50,764 nt of DNA from JANNWF01 sp041675805 (GCA_041675805.1 JBAYTD010000004.1:1-50764); one strand, 5' to 3'. Shown: positions 24,009 through 32,965, numbered from the stretch's first letter. Translations and numbers: made by a program. Notes: generated by a model from the letters alone, not told the origin.

Positions 24009-25925
24009 ATGAAACGTAATTGTCTTTTCGTCGCAGCGGCTGCGGCGCTTTTGGCGGCGGGAATGGGAGCGGCGCAAGCCGAGAAGGGCGGGCCGGCTTT
24101 CGTGATGTCGTCCCTGGACGGCTCGCGCACCGTAATGCCCCAGCAGATCAATTCGGCTGAGCGCCGAGTCGGAGCACGTGGCACTCTGCCTACGGTGGGT
24201 CTGCCGCTGGCGGGCATCGAAACCAATGGCGAGTATGGAGATCCCGGCAACACGGTGATCGAGGTCAACATCGGTGCCAACAACACGGTCCTGGCCGTGA
24301 GCTTCGACGTGACCGTCCAGGCGTTCTCGCCGAGCTGGCGCAGCGAGTCGATCGTCGATTTCACTGACAGCGCCCTGACAGGCGGTGTCGGGCTTACCCC
24401 CGGCTTCGAGGATGACTCCTCTGGCACCGGGCAATATTCCAGTGGTGGCCTCGTCGACCTGGTGGGTCTTGGGCTGGATTTCCAGGTCGGAGCTGATGGG
24501 ATCCTGCGCTTCGAGTTCTACGAGGGCTTCGACGATGCGACGCCAGATCCCGACGCCCTCTGGTCCGATCATCCGGCCCCGGTCGGTTTTCCGGGTTTGA
24601 GCTTCCTCTGTTCCGACCAGGCTGCCTGTGATGCGGCGTTCGCTGCGCTCAGCGGTCCGCAGTCCAACCTCGGCATTGTCAAGACCGCGCCCAGCGGCGT
24701 TGTTGCCGGCGGTCCGTTCACCTATCAATTGGACGCCTCCAACGCCGGCCCCACGGATGAGCCCAACGCCGTGGTGACCGACGTGTTGCCGGCCGGCATC
24801 ACCTTCGTCAGCAGCAATTGCGGTGCCACCGAAGCGGGCGGCACGGTGACGTGGAACATCGGTGCCTTCGCCAATGGTGCCAGCGCCAGCTGCACCCTGA
24901 CCGTCAACCAGGCCAGCACCACCTGCTCGGCGATCAGCAACACCGCCACCATCAGCGGCGACAACGGTGATTCCGCGCTGGCCAACAACAGCTCCACCGC
25001 GAGCAATGAGGCCGCCAATCCGGTGGTCGACCCGAGCTTCGAACTGGGTACCGGCTGGGATGATTTCTCCCTGAACTTCGGTAGCGTGCTTTGCGATGCT
25101 GTTGGATGTGGCACCGGCGGCGGAACCGGTCCACGCACTGGCGATTTCTGGATCTGGTTTGGCGGCATCAGCGCTCTGGCGGAGGAAGGCTATGTGGAGC
25201 AGTCCGTCACCATCCCCGCTGGCATCAGTACGCTGAATTTCTGGGTTGAGCAGGCTGTTTGCAACGCGGCCAATGGTGCCGGCGATTTCCTCAGTCTGTC
25301 GATCGACGGCACCGAGGTGTGGCGTACCGATGCGACCGACGCCGCGTGCGGTGCGACGGGTTATCGCCAGATCAGTTTGCCCATCGATGCCTATGCCGAT
25401 GATGCCGCCCATATGATCCGCTTCGACTCCGAAACGCTGGGCAATGGCAGTGTTACCAACTTCTTCATCGACGACGTGTCGATGACCGGCGCTGCGGTGT
25501 GCAGCGGCTCGCCGAGCTTCAACCTCTCCTCGGGCGACGTGAACCTGGGCACCGCGCCGCTGGGCACGGCTCTGACGGGTGCGATCACCATCACCAATAG
25601 CGGCACGGCAGCCGGCACCGTCAATGCGCCGACGTTCACCGGCCCGTTCGCCCTGTCCGGCGGCACCTGCCCGGCGGCACCGTTCATCCTCGGCGTGGGT
25701 GAGTCCTGCACCTTCGGCATCGCGCTGACCGCCACCTCGGTGGGTGCCTTCACCGGCCAGATTTCGGTCGATGCCGGCGGCGCGACGATTGCCGCCAACC
25801 TGCTCGCCACCGTGGTGATTCCGCCGCCGGCCTTCATTCCGGTTTCCAGCCCGTGGATGCTCGGCCTGATGTTCGCCCTGATGGGTCTGGTCGCCGGCGT
25901 CGTGGTGGTTCGCCGCCGCGGCTGA
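24009..25925 (+). CDS. Secreted protein with DUF11, choice-of-anchor D and IPTL-CTERM-like tail
   Basis: A 638-residue exported surface protein. Residues 1-24 form a signal peptide (cut after AQA). Residues about 25-215 have no recognised fold. About 220-340 is a DUF11 (CARDB-like) beta domain (GVVAGGPFTYQLDASNAG, VVTDVLPAGITFVSSNCG). About 345-495 looks like a carbohydrate-binding-type beta sandwich. About 500-605 is a choice-of-anchor D (HYDIN/ASPM-like) domain. The C-terminus has IPVSSPW, a hydrophobic stretch of about 17 residues and a final RRRG. This is the layout of IPTL-CTERM sorting signals, but the motif reads IPVSSPW instead of IPTLSEWG. The ATG at 24009 has GGGGTGA upstream. The tail and terminator recur in the next gene. 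The function is unknown. Confidence 0.8.
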   Translation: MKRNCLFVAAAAALLAAGMGAAQAEKGGPAFVMSSLDGSRTVMPQQINSAERRVGARGTLPTVGLPLAGIETNGEYGDPGNTVIEVNIGANNTVLAVSFDVTVQAFSPSWRSESIVDFTDSALTGGVGLTPGFEDDSSGTGQYSSGGLVDLVGLGLDFQVGADGILRFEFYEGFDDATPDPDALWSDHPAPVGFPGLSFLCSDQAACDAAFAALSGPQSNLGIVKTAPSGVVAGGPFTYQLDASNAGPTDEPNAVVTDVLPAGITFVSSNCGATEAGGTVTWNIGAFANGASASCTLTVNQASTTCSAISNTATISGDNGDSALANNSSTASNEAANPVVDPSFELGTGWDDFSLNFGSVLCDAVGCGTGGGTGPRTGDFWIWFGGISALAEEGYVEQSVTIPAGISTLNFWVEQAVCNAANGAGDFLSLSIDGTEVWRTDATDAACGATGYRQISLPIDAYADDAAHMIRFDSETLGNGSVTNFFIDDVSMTGAAVCSGSPSFNLSSGDVNLGTAPLGTALTGAITITNSGTAAGTVNAPTFTGPFALSGGTCPAAPFILGVGESCTFGIALTATSVGAFTGQISVDAGGATIAANLLATVVIPPPAFIPVSSPWMLGLMFALMGLVAGVVVVRRRG

Positions 25926-25951
25926 TCCGACAACCGTTCCATCCGTGTCAC

Positions 25952-25989
25952 ACAGCGCCCGCGGGGAGACCCGCGGGCGTTGTGCTTTT
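25952..25989 (+). terminator. Rho-independent terminator after the first IPTL-CTERM-like gene
   Basis: CGCCCGCGGG (25956-25965) pairs perfectly with CCCGCGGGCG (25970-25979) around a GAGA tetraloop, extended by ACAG/TTGT with one G-U pair to 25952-25983. TTTT follows after GC. It is nearly identical to the terminator at 28222. Confidence 0.85.
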
Positions 25990-26030
25990 CGGCGGGAACG
26001 CCTGATCAGTGCGCTTCGGACACTATGTCT

Positions 26031-26061
26031 TTCCCGGGCCAGCCTGCGCCTCGCCCGGGAA
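26031..26061. promoter_or_regulatory. Inverted repeat upstream of the second IPTL-CTERM-like gene
   Basis: TTCCCGGGC (26031-26039) and GCCCGGGAA (26053-26061) form a perfect nine-base inverted repeat around 13 bases. It lies 35 bases upstream of the candidate -35 element. It could be an operator or activator site; no regulator is identified. Confidence 0.35.
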
Positions 26062-26095
26062 GTTCCCTGCGACACGTCACTTCAGTTAACTTTTG

Positions 26096-26125
26096 TTGTA
26101 TTTCCTGCCGTCCTCTGGCTACACT
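26096..26125 (+). promoter_or_regulatory. Weak candidate promoter for the second IPTL-CTERM-like gene
   Basis: TTGTAT at 26096-26101 and TACACT at 26120-26125 have an 18-base spacer, in the most AT-rich part of the gap. The leader to the ATG at 26167 would be about 35 bases and includes a GGGGG ribosome-binding site. Confidence 0.35.
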
Positions 26126-26166
26126 TGCGAAGGACGTTGTTTTTCACTGCACCATGGGGGTTTCAG

Positions 26167-28194
26167 ATGTTGAGCAATAAGTTGGTCGTCGCCACCGCCT
26201 TCGCGCTTGCACTCGGGGCAGCAGGCGTCCAGGCAAGTGATGCGCACATGGCCGCACGCGGCGGCACGGTCGTCGGTGGGGAGACGGGCAATGCAGCACC
26301 CTCGAAGCCTTTCTCGTTGGCCGGGGTTCCTGCGTTGTTGGCCGAGGACTTCACCGGTGCGGGGGTAACGTTTCCGCCGGCAGGCTGGATTCGGCGTAAT
26401 CAAAGCAGCGTGATCGGCACCAACACCAATTGCTGGAACGGCTTCGACGCGTCCTTCACAGGGTGGCCGGCTCATTCCGGGACCGAACAGGCCGGCGTGA
26501 ACTTCAACTGCGTTGCGGGTGCAGGAACGATCAGCGGATGGTTGATCACCAGTCAGGTGACCGGGCTGAACAACGGTGACCAGATTTCGTTCTGGACCCG
26601 CAGCACCGGAAGCGGCTTCGCGGATCGGCTGGAAGTGCGTCTTTGCACTGATTCGACGCCGGACTCCTGCGGCGCGGCCGGCAGCACCGGCAGCAGCGCC
26701 ACTGATGTGGGCAATTTCTCCACCTTGCTGCTCAGCGTCAACCCGGATCTCGACTCCTTTGGCTATCCGGACGTTTATACCGAATTCACGCATACGGTCA
26801 GTGGTCTTGCCGGCCCCGTTTCCGGTCGCATCGCTTTCCGTTACTTCGTCGAGGATGGCGGGCCCAGTGGCACTGCCTCCGACTTGATGACCATTGACGA
26901 TGTCCTCATTACCGGAGCGGCAGGTCCGTCGCTGAGCCTCGGCACGGTCACCGACCTCGATGCCTGTGCCTCCAATCCGGGCAACAACAACGGCATCATC
27001 GAGCCGGGCGAAGTGGTCAACTTGACCATCCCGTTGGCTGCGGCCAATGGTGATTACAACAACGTTGTCGGCACCCTGAGCAGCACCACCCCGGGCGTGA
27101 CCATCCTCACCGGCGTCGGCTCCTACGGCGTCATTGCCGGTGGCAGCAGCGTGTCCGCCAACTACAGCATCGGCGTCGATGGCGGCGTGGCTTGTGGAAG
27201 CGCGATCGACCTCAGCCTGGCGGTGAGCAGCGACGAGGACAATTTCACCTTCCCGCTGGCTTCTCGCACCGTGGGCAACGCTGGCGGTCCGCTGAGCTTC
27301 CCGGTGGCGGTGGGAACGCCGATCCCCGACAACAACGTCGGCGGGCTGGACAGCACGGCCACCGTGTCCGGCGTCAGCGGCCCGATCACCAATGTCAGCG
27401 CGCGGGTCACCGCCACGCATACCTGGGTGGGCGACGTGCGGATCCAGTTGACCAGCCCGGGCGGCACCACCATCACCCTGCTTGATCGTCCGGGTGTGCC
27501 TACCAGTACCTTCGGTTGCGCTGCGGACAATATCGACATCCTGTTCGCCGATGGCCAACCGGACCCGGAAAGCCTCTGCAACACCGGCGTGTGGACGGTG
27601 ACCGACGCCAGCCCGGTGCCCGGTGATGCGTTTGCGGACTTCAGCGGCGAGGACGCCAATGGAACCTGGACCTTGAACATCAACGACAACGGCGCTGGCG
27701 ACACCGGTTCGCTGGTCAGTTGGGAACTGTTCGTCGAGCCGGGCGCACCGGGTGTCTGCAACGTCTGTCTGTCCGATCCGGACATCCAGATCAACGTCGG
27801 TTCGGTGAACTTCGGCACGGTCACCTTCGGCAGCGCCGCGCCGGTCCAACTCATCACCATCAGCAATGCCGGCGATGGCCCGGGCACGGTGGGTGCGCCG
27901 GTCTTCAGCGGTCCGTTCGCACAGTCCGGCGGCACCTGCCCGGCGGCACCGTTCATGCTCAATCCCGGTGACTCCTGCACCATCGGCATCGCCTTCAGCG
28001 GCACCACGGTCGGCAGCTACTCCGGCACGGTGACCATCGATGGCGCGGGCACGCCCATCGTGGTGAACCTGGCCGCGGCCATCGCCGCCGCGCCGCCGGT
28101 GTTCATCCCGGTCTCCAGCCCGTGGATGCTCGGCCTGATGTTCGCCCTGATGGGTCTGGTCGCAGGCGTCGTGGTGGTTCGCCGCCGCGGCTGA
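26167..28194 (+). CDS. Secreted protein with anchor-J, P/homo B, anchor-D domains and IPTL-CTERM-like tail
   Basis: A 675-residue exported protein. Residues 1-23 form a signal peptide (cut after VQA). About 56-250 is a choice-of-anchor J/cleaved-adhesin type beta sandwich (AEDFTGAGVTFPPAGW, SGWLITSQVTGLNNGDQISF). About 255-370 looks like another beta domain. About 375-526 is a proprotein convertase P/homo B domain (TATVSGVSGPITNVSARV, THTWVGDVRIQLTSPGG, GTWTLNINDNGAGDTGSLVSW), normally attached to subtilases, but no protease domain is present. About 533-640 is a choice-of-anchor D domain close to that of the preceding protein. The C-terminal IPVSSPW, hydrophobic stretch and RRRG are identical to those of the neighbour. 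A surface-adhesion or matrix role is an inference. Confidence 0.82.
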   Translation: MLSNKLVVATAFALALGAAGVQASDAHMAARGGTVVGGETGNAAPSKPFSLAGVPALLAEDFTGAGVTFPPAGWIRRNQSSVIGTNTNCWNGFDASFTGWPAHSGTEQAGVNFNCVAGAGTISGWLITSQVTGLNNGDQISFWTRSTGSGFADRLEVRLCTDSTPDSCGAAGSTGSSATDVGNFSTLLLSVNPDLDSFGYPDVYTEFTHTVSGLAGPVSGRIAFRYFVEDGGPSGTASDLMTIDDVLITGAAGPSLSLGTVTDLDACASNPGNNNGIIEPGEVVNLTIPLAAANGDYNNVVGTLSSTTPGVTILTGVGSYGVIAGGSSVSANYSIGVDGGVACGSAIDLSLAVSSDEDNFTFPLASRTVGNAGGPLSFPVAVGTPIPDNNVGGLDSTATVSGVSGPITNVSARVTATHTWVGDVRIQLTSPGGTTITLLDRPGVPTSTFGCAADNIDILFADGQPDPESLCNTGVWTVTDASPVPGDAFADFSGEDANGTWTLNINDNGAGDTGSLVSWELFVEPGAPGVCNVCLSDPDIQINVGSVNFGTVTFGSAAPVQLITISNAGDGPGTVGAPVFSGPFAQSGGTCPAAPFMLNPGDSCTIGIAFSGTTVGSYSGTVTIDGAGTPIVVNLAAAIAAAPPVFIPVSSPWMLGLMFALMGLVAGVVVVRRRG

Positions 28195-28221
28195 TCCGAA
28201 AACCGTTCCATCCGTGTCACG

Positions 28222-28256
28222 CAACGCCCGCGGGGAAACCCGCGGGCGTTGTCTTT
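28222..28256 (+). terminator. Rho-independent terminator after the second IPTL-CTERM-like gene
   Basis: CGCCCGCGGG (28225-28234) pairs perfectly with CCCGCGGGCG (28239-28248) around a GAAA tetraloop; CAA/TTG extends the stem to 28222-28251, followed by TCTTT. It is a near copy of the terminator at 25952. Confidence 0.82.
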
Positions 28257-28354
28257 GGTGCACCCGGCCGGCGTTTCGATGACCCAAGGGCCGGGCCGGC
28301 ACGGTACCATTGGCGCGGTTTTTCGCGGCCGTGGCCGCCTAGGGAGCGTATAGC

Positions 28355-28993
28355 GTGTGGGAGCTGATCAAGTCCGGCGGATGGACCATGGTGCCGATCC
28401 TGCTGTGTGGCGCGTTCAGCGTCGCCATCATCCTGGAACGATTCTGGTCGCTGCGCCGGCGTGAGGTGATTCCGGCCACGCTGGGCGAGGAAGTCCGGCA
28501 GTGGGTGCGTGGCGGGCGACTGGAGGCCGCCCATATCGAGACGCTGCGCAAGAACTCGCCGTTGGGCGAGTTGCTGGCGGCGGTGCTGGATGTCCGCCAC
28601 CGGCCGCACGAGCAGGTCAAGGAACGGGTCGAGGACGCCGGCCGCCACATCGCCCATGACCTGGAGCGCTTCCTCAACCCGTTGGGCACGATTGCCGGCG
28701 TGGCCCCGCTGCTCGGCCTGCTGGGCACGGTGTTCGGCATGATCCGGATGTTCTTCGGCATCCTCAGCTCCGGCGTCGGCGATGCGATGCACCTGGCCGG
28801 CGGCATCGGCGAAGTGCTGGTATCGACTGCGGCGGGCCTGTGCGTGGCGATTCCCTCGCTGTTGTTCCACCGTTATTTCCGTAGCCGCGTGGCGGCTTAC
28901 CTGATGGCGATGGAAAAGCAGGCGATGGCGCTGATCGATACCTTGGAAGGCAGCGGCAGCACGACGCCGCGCGCCCGGCGCAGCGGCAAGTGA
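28355..28993 (+). CDS. exbB: MotA/TolQ/ExbB proton-channel family protein
   Basis: A 212-residue inner-membrane protein of the ExbB/TolQ family, which with an ExbD partner turns proton flow into mechanical work. Three membrane segments are visible: about residues 12-30 (WTMVPILLCGAFSVAIIL), 110-135 (LGTIAGVAPLLGLLGTVFG) and 150-175 (GIGEVLVSTAAGLCVAIPSLLF). The LLGLLGTVFGMI segment is the family core. The GTG start at 28355 has AGGGAG eight bases upstream. The next gene, exbD, begins inside its stop codon (GTGA overlap). No tonB follows. The pair sits upstream of msbA as in other Xanthomonadales, which suggests a link to envelope assembly rather than siderophore uptake. Confidence 0.88.
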   Translation: MWELIKSGGWTMVPILLCGAFSVAIILERFWSLRRREVIPATLGEEVRQWVRGGRLEAAHIETLRKNSPLGELLAAVLDVRHRPHEQVKERVEDAGRHIAHDLERFLNPLGTIAGVAPLLGLLGTVFGMIRMFFGILSSGVGDAMHLAGGIGEVLVSTAAGLCVAIPSLLFHRYFRSRVAAYLMAMEKQAMALIDTLEGSGSTTPRARRSGK

Positions 28994-29415
28994 ACTTCAG
29001 TCGCCGCCCCGGCCAGGACGAAGAGCCGGAGATCAGCGTGGTGCCGCTGATCGACGTGATCTTCGTGCTGATCGTGTTCTTCGTCATCACCACCACCTTC
29101 GACCAGCGCAGTGCGATCCAGTTGCGCCTGCCGCAGGCCGAAGCGGCACCGCAGGCGCAGGCGGACAATCCGCTGGTGCTGGTGATCGACGCCGAAGGCC
29201 GTTATTTCCTCGGTGGCAACGAGGTCTTGCGCAAGGATGCCGGTGCGCTGCGCGAGGCGATCCGCTCGCTGGGCGCGGCGCTGGACAACGGCCGCGCGGT
29301 ACTGCGCGCCGACGCCCGCGCACCGCATCAGACCGTGGTGACCGCGCTCGACGCGCTGGGCCAGGCCGGCTACGACAAGATATCCATCGCCACCGTGGGC
29401 AACGAAGCGAAGTGA
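28990..29415 (+). CDS. exbD: ExbD/TolR biopolymer transport protein
   Basis: A 141-residue inner-membrane protein with one N-terminal membrane segment (about residues 18-38, VVPLIDVIFVLIVFFVIT) and a periplasmic domain. The membrane aspartate Asp22 in PLIDVIFVL is the proton-carrying residue conserved in ExbD and TolR. The periplasmic part (LVLVIDAEGRYFLGG, VVTALDALGQAGYDKISIAT) fits the ExbD fold. The GTG start overlaps the exbB stop by four bases, and its own stop overlaps the msbA start the same way. Together with ExbB it should form a proton-driven complex whose partner is not encoded here. Confidence 0.9.
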   Translation: MNFSRRPGQDEEPEISVVPLIDVIFVLIVFFVITTTFDQRSAIQLRLPQAEAAPQAQADNPLVLVIDAEGRYFLGGNEVLRKDAGALREAIRSLGAALDNGRAVLRADARAPHQTVVTALDALGQAGYDKISIATVGNEAK

Positions 29416-31175
29416 GCGAGCCGCACGACGCCGCCTGGCCGACCTATCGACGCCTGCTCGGCCATGCCGTCGCCTATTGGCCGCTGCTGGCGGTGGCTCT
29501 GGTCGGCATGGTGGTCGAAGCCGCCGCCGGTGCCGCCTTCACAGCCCTGATGGAGCCGCTGATCAACGAGGGCTTCGTTGATCGCAACCCGGCCGCCGGC
29601 AGGTGGCTGGCCTTGGTCATCGTCGGCATCTTCCTTGCCCGCGGCATCGCCACCTTTGCCACCGACTACGGCATGGCGCGGGCCGGGCGCGGCGTGGTGC
29701 GCGACCTGCGCCTGCTGCTGCTCGGCAAGTACCTGCGCCTGCCCAGCCGGCGCTTCGACGAGGAAGCCGTGCCGGTGCTGGTCTCGCGGCTGAGCTATGA
29801 CACCGAGCAGGTGGCGCAGGCCAGCAGCGATGCACTGAAAACGATCATGACCGACAGCCTGCTGATCGTCTTCCTGATCGGCGTGATGCTGTGGAACAGC
29901 CCCAAGGTGACGCTGACGATGTTCGTCATCGGCCCGCTGATCGCCGCCATCGTCGCCGTGGTCGGCAAGCGCTACCGGCGGCTCAATCGCGGCATCCAGG
30001 ATCGCGTCGGGCAGATGACGCAGAGCGCCGAGCAGGCGCTGGCGGCGCAGCAGGAGGTCAAGGTCTACGGTGCCCAGGCGGCCGAACTGCAACGCTATGG
30101 CGGCCTCGCCAACGGCCTGTTGCGCTTGCAGGTGAAAGTGGAGTCGACGCGCGCGCTGTCGTCCTCGCTGGTGCAGTTGCTGGCCGCGCTGGCACTGGCG
30201 GTGATCGTCTACGTCGCCAGCCAGGAGGCCGCCGCCGGGCGGCTCGACGCCGGCCAGTTCGTCTCCCTGATGACGGCGATGATGGCCCTGCTGCCCTCGC
30301 TCAAGCGCATCACCACGGTGCAGAGCCAGGTATCGCGCGGGCTGGCTGCGGCACAGAAGATCTTCGCCGTGCTCGACATGGACGAGGAACCCGACCACGG
30401 CCGGCGGCCGCTCAGCCGTGCGCGCGGCGAACTGCGTTTCGAGAACGTCGGCCTGCGCTATCCCGGCCAGGCGCGGGCGGCGCTCGAAGGCGTGTCCTTC
30501 GTCGCCCGTCCGGGTGCCGTTACCGCCATCGTCGGCCGTTCCGGCTCCGGCAAGACCACGCTGGCGCGGCTGGTGCCGCGTTTCTACGATCCCGACGAGG
30601 GCCGCATCACCCTCGATGGCGTGCCGCTGGCCGATTACCGTTTGGCCGACCTGCGCCGGCAGATCGCCCTGGTCGGGCAACGGGTGATGCTGTTCGACGC
30701 CAGCGTCGCCGACAACATCGCCTTCGGCAGCGAGCATCCGCCGCCGCCATCGGCCCTGCGCGAGGCCGCGGCCGCGGCCAACGCGCTGGAGTTCATCGAC
30801 CAGTTGCCGGACGGCATGGACAGCGCCATCGGCGAGAACGGCGGTCGCCTGTCCGGCGGTCAGCGCCAGCGTCTGGCGATTGCCCGCGCCGTGCTCAAGG
30901 ATGCGCCGATCCTGATCCTCGACGAAGCCACCGCCGCGCTTGATGCCGAGTCCGAGCAACTGGTGCAGGCGGCGCTGGAACGGCTGATTCCCGACCGCAC
31001 CACCCTGGTCATCGCGCATCGTCTGGCCACCATCGAGCGCGCCGACCAGGTGCTGGTGCTCGATGGCGGGCGGCTGGTGGAGCAGGGCACGCATCGCGAG
31101 TTGCTGGATCGGGGCGGGCTGTACGCCGCCCTGCATCGCATGCAGTTCCGCGACGAGCCCGGCAGCGCGGCGTGA
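29412..31175 (+). CDS. msbA: Lipid A export ABC transporter (MsbA)
   Basis: A 587-residue half-transporter that flips lipid A-core across the inner membrane using ATP. The membrane domain occupies about residues 1-330, with segments near 20-40, 65-85, 140-185 and 245-275. The ATPase domain has the Walker A motif GRSGSGKTT near residue 375, the ABC signature LSGGQRQRLAIARAVL near 479, the Walker B motif ILILDEATAALD near 500 and the switch histidine in VIAHRLATI. The GTG start overlaps the exbD stop by four bases; the stop overlaps the lpxK start by four bases. The msbA-lpxK-kdsB order matches E. coli. Confidence 0.95.
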   Translation: MSEPHDAAWPTYRRLLGHAVAYWPLLAVALVGMVVEAAAGAAFTALMEPLINEGFVDRNPAAGRWLALVIVGIFLARGIATFATDYGMARAGRGVVRDLRLLLLGKYLRLPSRRFDEEAVPVLVSRLSYDTEQVAQASSDALKTIMTDSLLIVFLIGVMLWNSPKVTLTMFVIGPLIAAIVAVVGKRYRRLNRGIQDRVGQMTQSAEQALAAQQEVKVYGAQAAELQRYGGLANGLLRLQVKVESTRALSSSLVQLLAALALAVIVYVASQEAAAGRLDAGQFVSLMTAMMALLPSLKRITTVQSQVSRGLAAAQKIFAVLDMDEEPDHGRRPLSRARGELRFENVGLRYPGQARAALEGVSFVARPGAVTAIVGRSGSGKTTLARLVPRFYDPDEGRITLDGVPLADYRLADLRRQIALVGQRVMLFDASVADNIAFGSEHPPPPSALREAAAAANALEFIDQLPDGMDSAIGENGGRLSGGQRQRLAIARAVLKDAPILILDEATAALDAESEQLVQAALERLIPDRTTLVIAHRLATIERADQVLVLDGGRLVEQGTHRELLDRGGLYAALHRMQFRDEPGSAA

Positions 31176-32182
31176 GCGCGCAGCGTCTGGCCGACTGGCT
31201 GGCTCGTCGCTGGTATGGCGGCGTCGCGCCCGGCGTCGGCCTGCGCCTGCTGGAAGCGCTGTTCGCCGCCCTGTCCAGCTGGCGACGGCGGCTGTATCGA
31301 CTCGGCTGGCTGCGCAGCGAGCGCCTCGACTGCCCGGTTGTCGCCATCGGCAACCTGACCGTCGGCGGGGCCGGCAAGACGCCGCTGACCCAGGCGCTGG
31401 CCATCGCCCTGCGCCAGCGCGGCTGGAAGCCCGGCATCGTCTCGCGCGGCGTCGGCGGCGAGCACCGGGAGGCGGCGCGGGTGCGCATCGACGGCGATCC
31501 GTGCCGGTTCGGCGACGAGCCCTGCCTGCTCGCCGCGCGCACCGGCGTGCCGGTGGCGGTGGCGCGCCGCCGCGCCGAGGCCGGTCGCCTGCTGCGCCGC
31601 GAGGCCGAGGTCGACGTGCTGCTGGCCGACGACGCCCTGCAACACCTGGCGCTGCGCCGCGACCTGGAAATCCTGGTGATCGACGGCCGGCGCGGCTTCG
31701 GCAATGGCCGTTTGCTGCCGGCCGGGCCGCTGCGCGAACCGCTGACGCGTGGCGAGCGCTGCGATTTCCGCGTCGTCAACGGCCCCGCGCCCGGTGCCCA
31801 CGCCGAGGCCTGGGCCATGCACCTGGCGATCTCGCGCGCCGAGCGCATCGATGGGCACGGCGCGCGCTCGCTGGACAGCCTGCGCGGCGAGGCCCTCCAC
31901 GGCGTCGCCGGCATCGCCGATCCGCAGCGATTCTTCCTCGCCCTGACCTTGCAGGGACTGGACGTGAGCGGCCATCCGTTTCCCGATCACCACGCCTTCC
32001 AGCCGGTCGATTTCGCCTTCGACGATGGCCGGCCGCTGTTGATGACCGAGAAAGACGCGGTCAAATGCCGCGCCTTCGCCCGCCCCAACTGGTATGCCGT
32101 GCCGGTCGATCCCGAACTCGACGACGCCTTCTTCGATGCCGTGCATGCCCGACTTCAGCAGATCGCCGAGCGCAGACCATGA
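31172..32182 (+). CDS. lpxK: Tetraacyldisaccharide 4'-kinase
   Basis: A 336-residue membrane-associated kinase that phosphorylates the 4' position of the lipid A precursor, giving lipid IVA. The P-loop is VGGAGKTPL near residue 64, preceded by CPVVAIGNLT. Other family segments are GWKPGIVSRGVGG, LLADDALQHLALRRDLEI and VIDGRRGFGNGRLLPAGPLREPL, followed near the C-terminus by FPDHHAFQPVDF and LLMTEKDAVKCRAF. The length fits the family. The GTG start overlaps the msbA stop, and the stop overlaps the kdsB start (ATGA), so translation of the four genes is likely coupled. Confidence 0.95.
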   Translation: MSAQRLADWLARRWYGGVAPGVGLRLLEALFAALSSWRRRLYRLGWLRSERLDCPVVAIGNLTVGGAGKTPLTQALAIALRQRGWKPGIVSRGVGGEHREAARVRIDGDPCRFGDEPCLLAARTGVPVAVARRRAEAGRLLRREAEVDVLLADDALQHLALRRDLEILVIDGRRGFGNGRLLPAGPLREPLTRGERCDFRVVNGPAPGAHAEAWAMHLAISRAERIDGHGARSLDSLRGEALHGVAGIADPQRFFLALTLQGLDVSGHPFPDHHAFQPVDFAFDDGRPLLMTEKDAVKCRAFARPNWYAVPVDPELDDAFFDAVHARLQQIAERRP

Positions 32183-32958
32183 GCGAACCCCTCGACTTTG
32201 TCGTCGCCATTCCCGCCCGTTACGCCTCCTCGCGGCTGCCCGGCAAGCCGCTGGCCGAGATCGCTGGCGAGCCGATGATCGTCCACGTCGCCCGCCGCGC
32301 GCGCGAGGCCGGTGCCGCCGAGGTGGTGGTCGCCACCGATGACGCCCGCATCGCCCGGGCGCTGACGCCGCTCGGCGTGGCCGTGTGCATGACCGCCGCC
32401 GGGCACGCATCCGGTGCCGACCGGCTGGCCGAATGCGCCCGCCTGCGCGACTGGGAAGCGCAGCGCATCATCGTCAACCTGCAGGGCGACGAGCCGCTGG
32501 CACCGCCGGCCGCCATCCGCGCGGTGGCGCAATGTCTGCACGACAGCGGCGCGCCGATGGCGACCCTGGCCGTGCCGCTGACCGACAGCGAGGCGCTGTT
32601 CGACCCGGCCTGCGTCAAACTGGTGCGGCGCAGCGATGGCGATGCGCTGTATTTCAGTCGCGCGCCGCTGCCCTGGGACCGCGACCGCTTTGCCGAGAAC
32701 CGGCTCGACCTGATCGGCGACCATTGGCTGCGCCATGTCGGCCTGTACGCCTATCGCGCCGAGGCCCTGCAACGCTTCGCCGCCATGCCGCCCGGTCGGC
32801 TGGAACAGGTGGAGTCGCTGGAACAGTTGCGGGCGCTGGAGGCAGGCTGGCGGATCGCGGTGGCGCTGAGCCCGGTGGCGATTCCGCCCGGCGTCGACAC
32901 CCCGACGGATCTGGAGCGCGTGCGTCGAATTCTCAGCATTGACTTGAAGAAGGATTGA
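32179..32958 (+). CDS. kdsB: 3-deoxy-manno-octulosonate cytidylyltransferase (CMP-Kdo synthetase)
   Basis: A 259-residue soluble enzyme that joins Kdo to CTP to make CMP-Kdo for the lipopolysaccharide inner core. The nucleotide-binding N-terminus is VVAIPARYASSRLPGKPLAEI; VVVATDDARIA, IIVNLQGDEPLAPP, YFSRAPLPWDRDRF and RHVGLYAYRAEAL are the usual KdsB motifs. The C-terminus with LEQVESLEQLRALEAGWRI and GVDTPTDLERVR is complete. The ATG overlaps the lpxK stop codon by four bases. It ends the tightly overlapped exbB-to-kdsB block; the phosphatase gene starts seven bases later. Confidence 0.96.
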   Translation: MSEPLDFVVAIPARYASSRLPGKPLAEIAGEPMIVHVARRAREAGAAEVVVATDDARIARALTPLGVAVCMTAAGHASGADRLAECARLRDWEAQRIIVNLQGDEPLAPPAAIRAVAQCLHDSGAPMATLAVPLTDSEALFDPACVKLVRRSDGDALYFSRAPLPWDRDRFAENRLDLIGDHWLRHVGLYAYRAEALQRFAAMPPGRLEQVESLEQLRALEAGWRIAVALSPVAIPPGVDTPTDLERVRRILSIDLKKD

Positions 32959-32965
32959 CAAGAAA

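Noticed and set aside
28279..28310. Promoter for exbB (ATGACC and TACCAT)
   Set aside because: The spacer is 20 bases, too long for a normal sigma-70 promoter; no better pair was found, so none is annotated.
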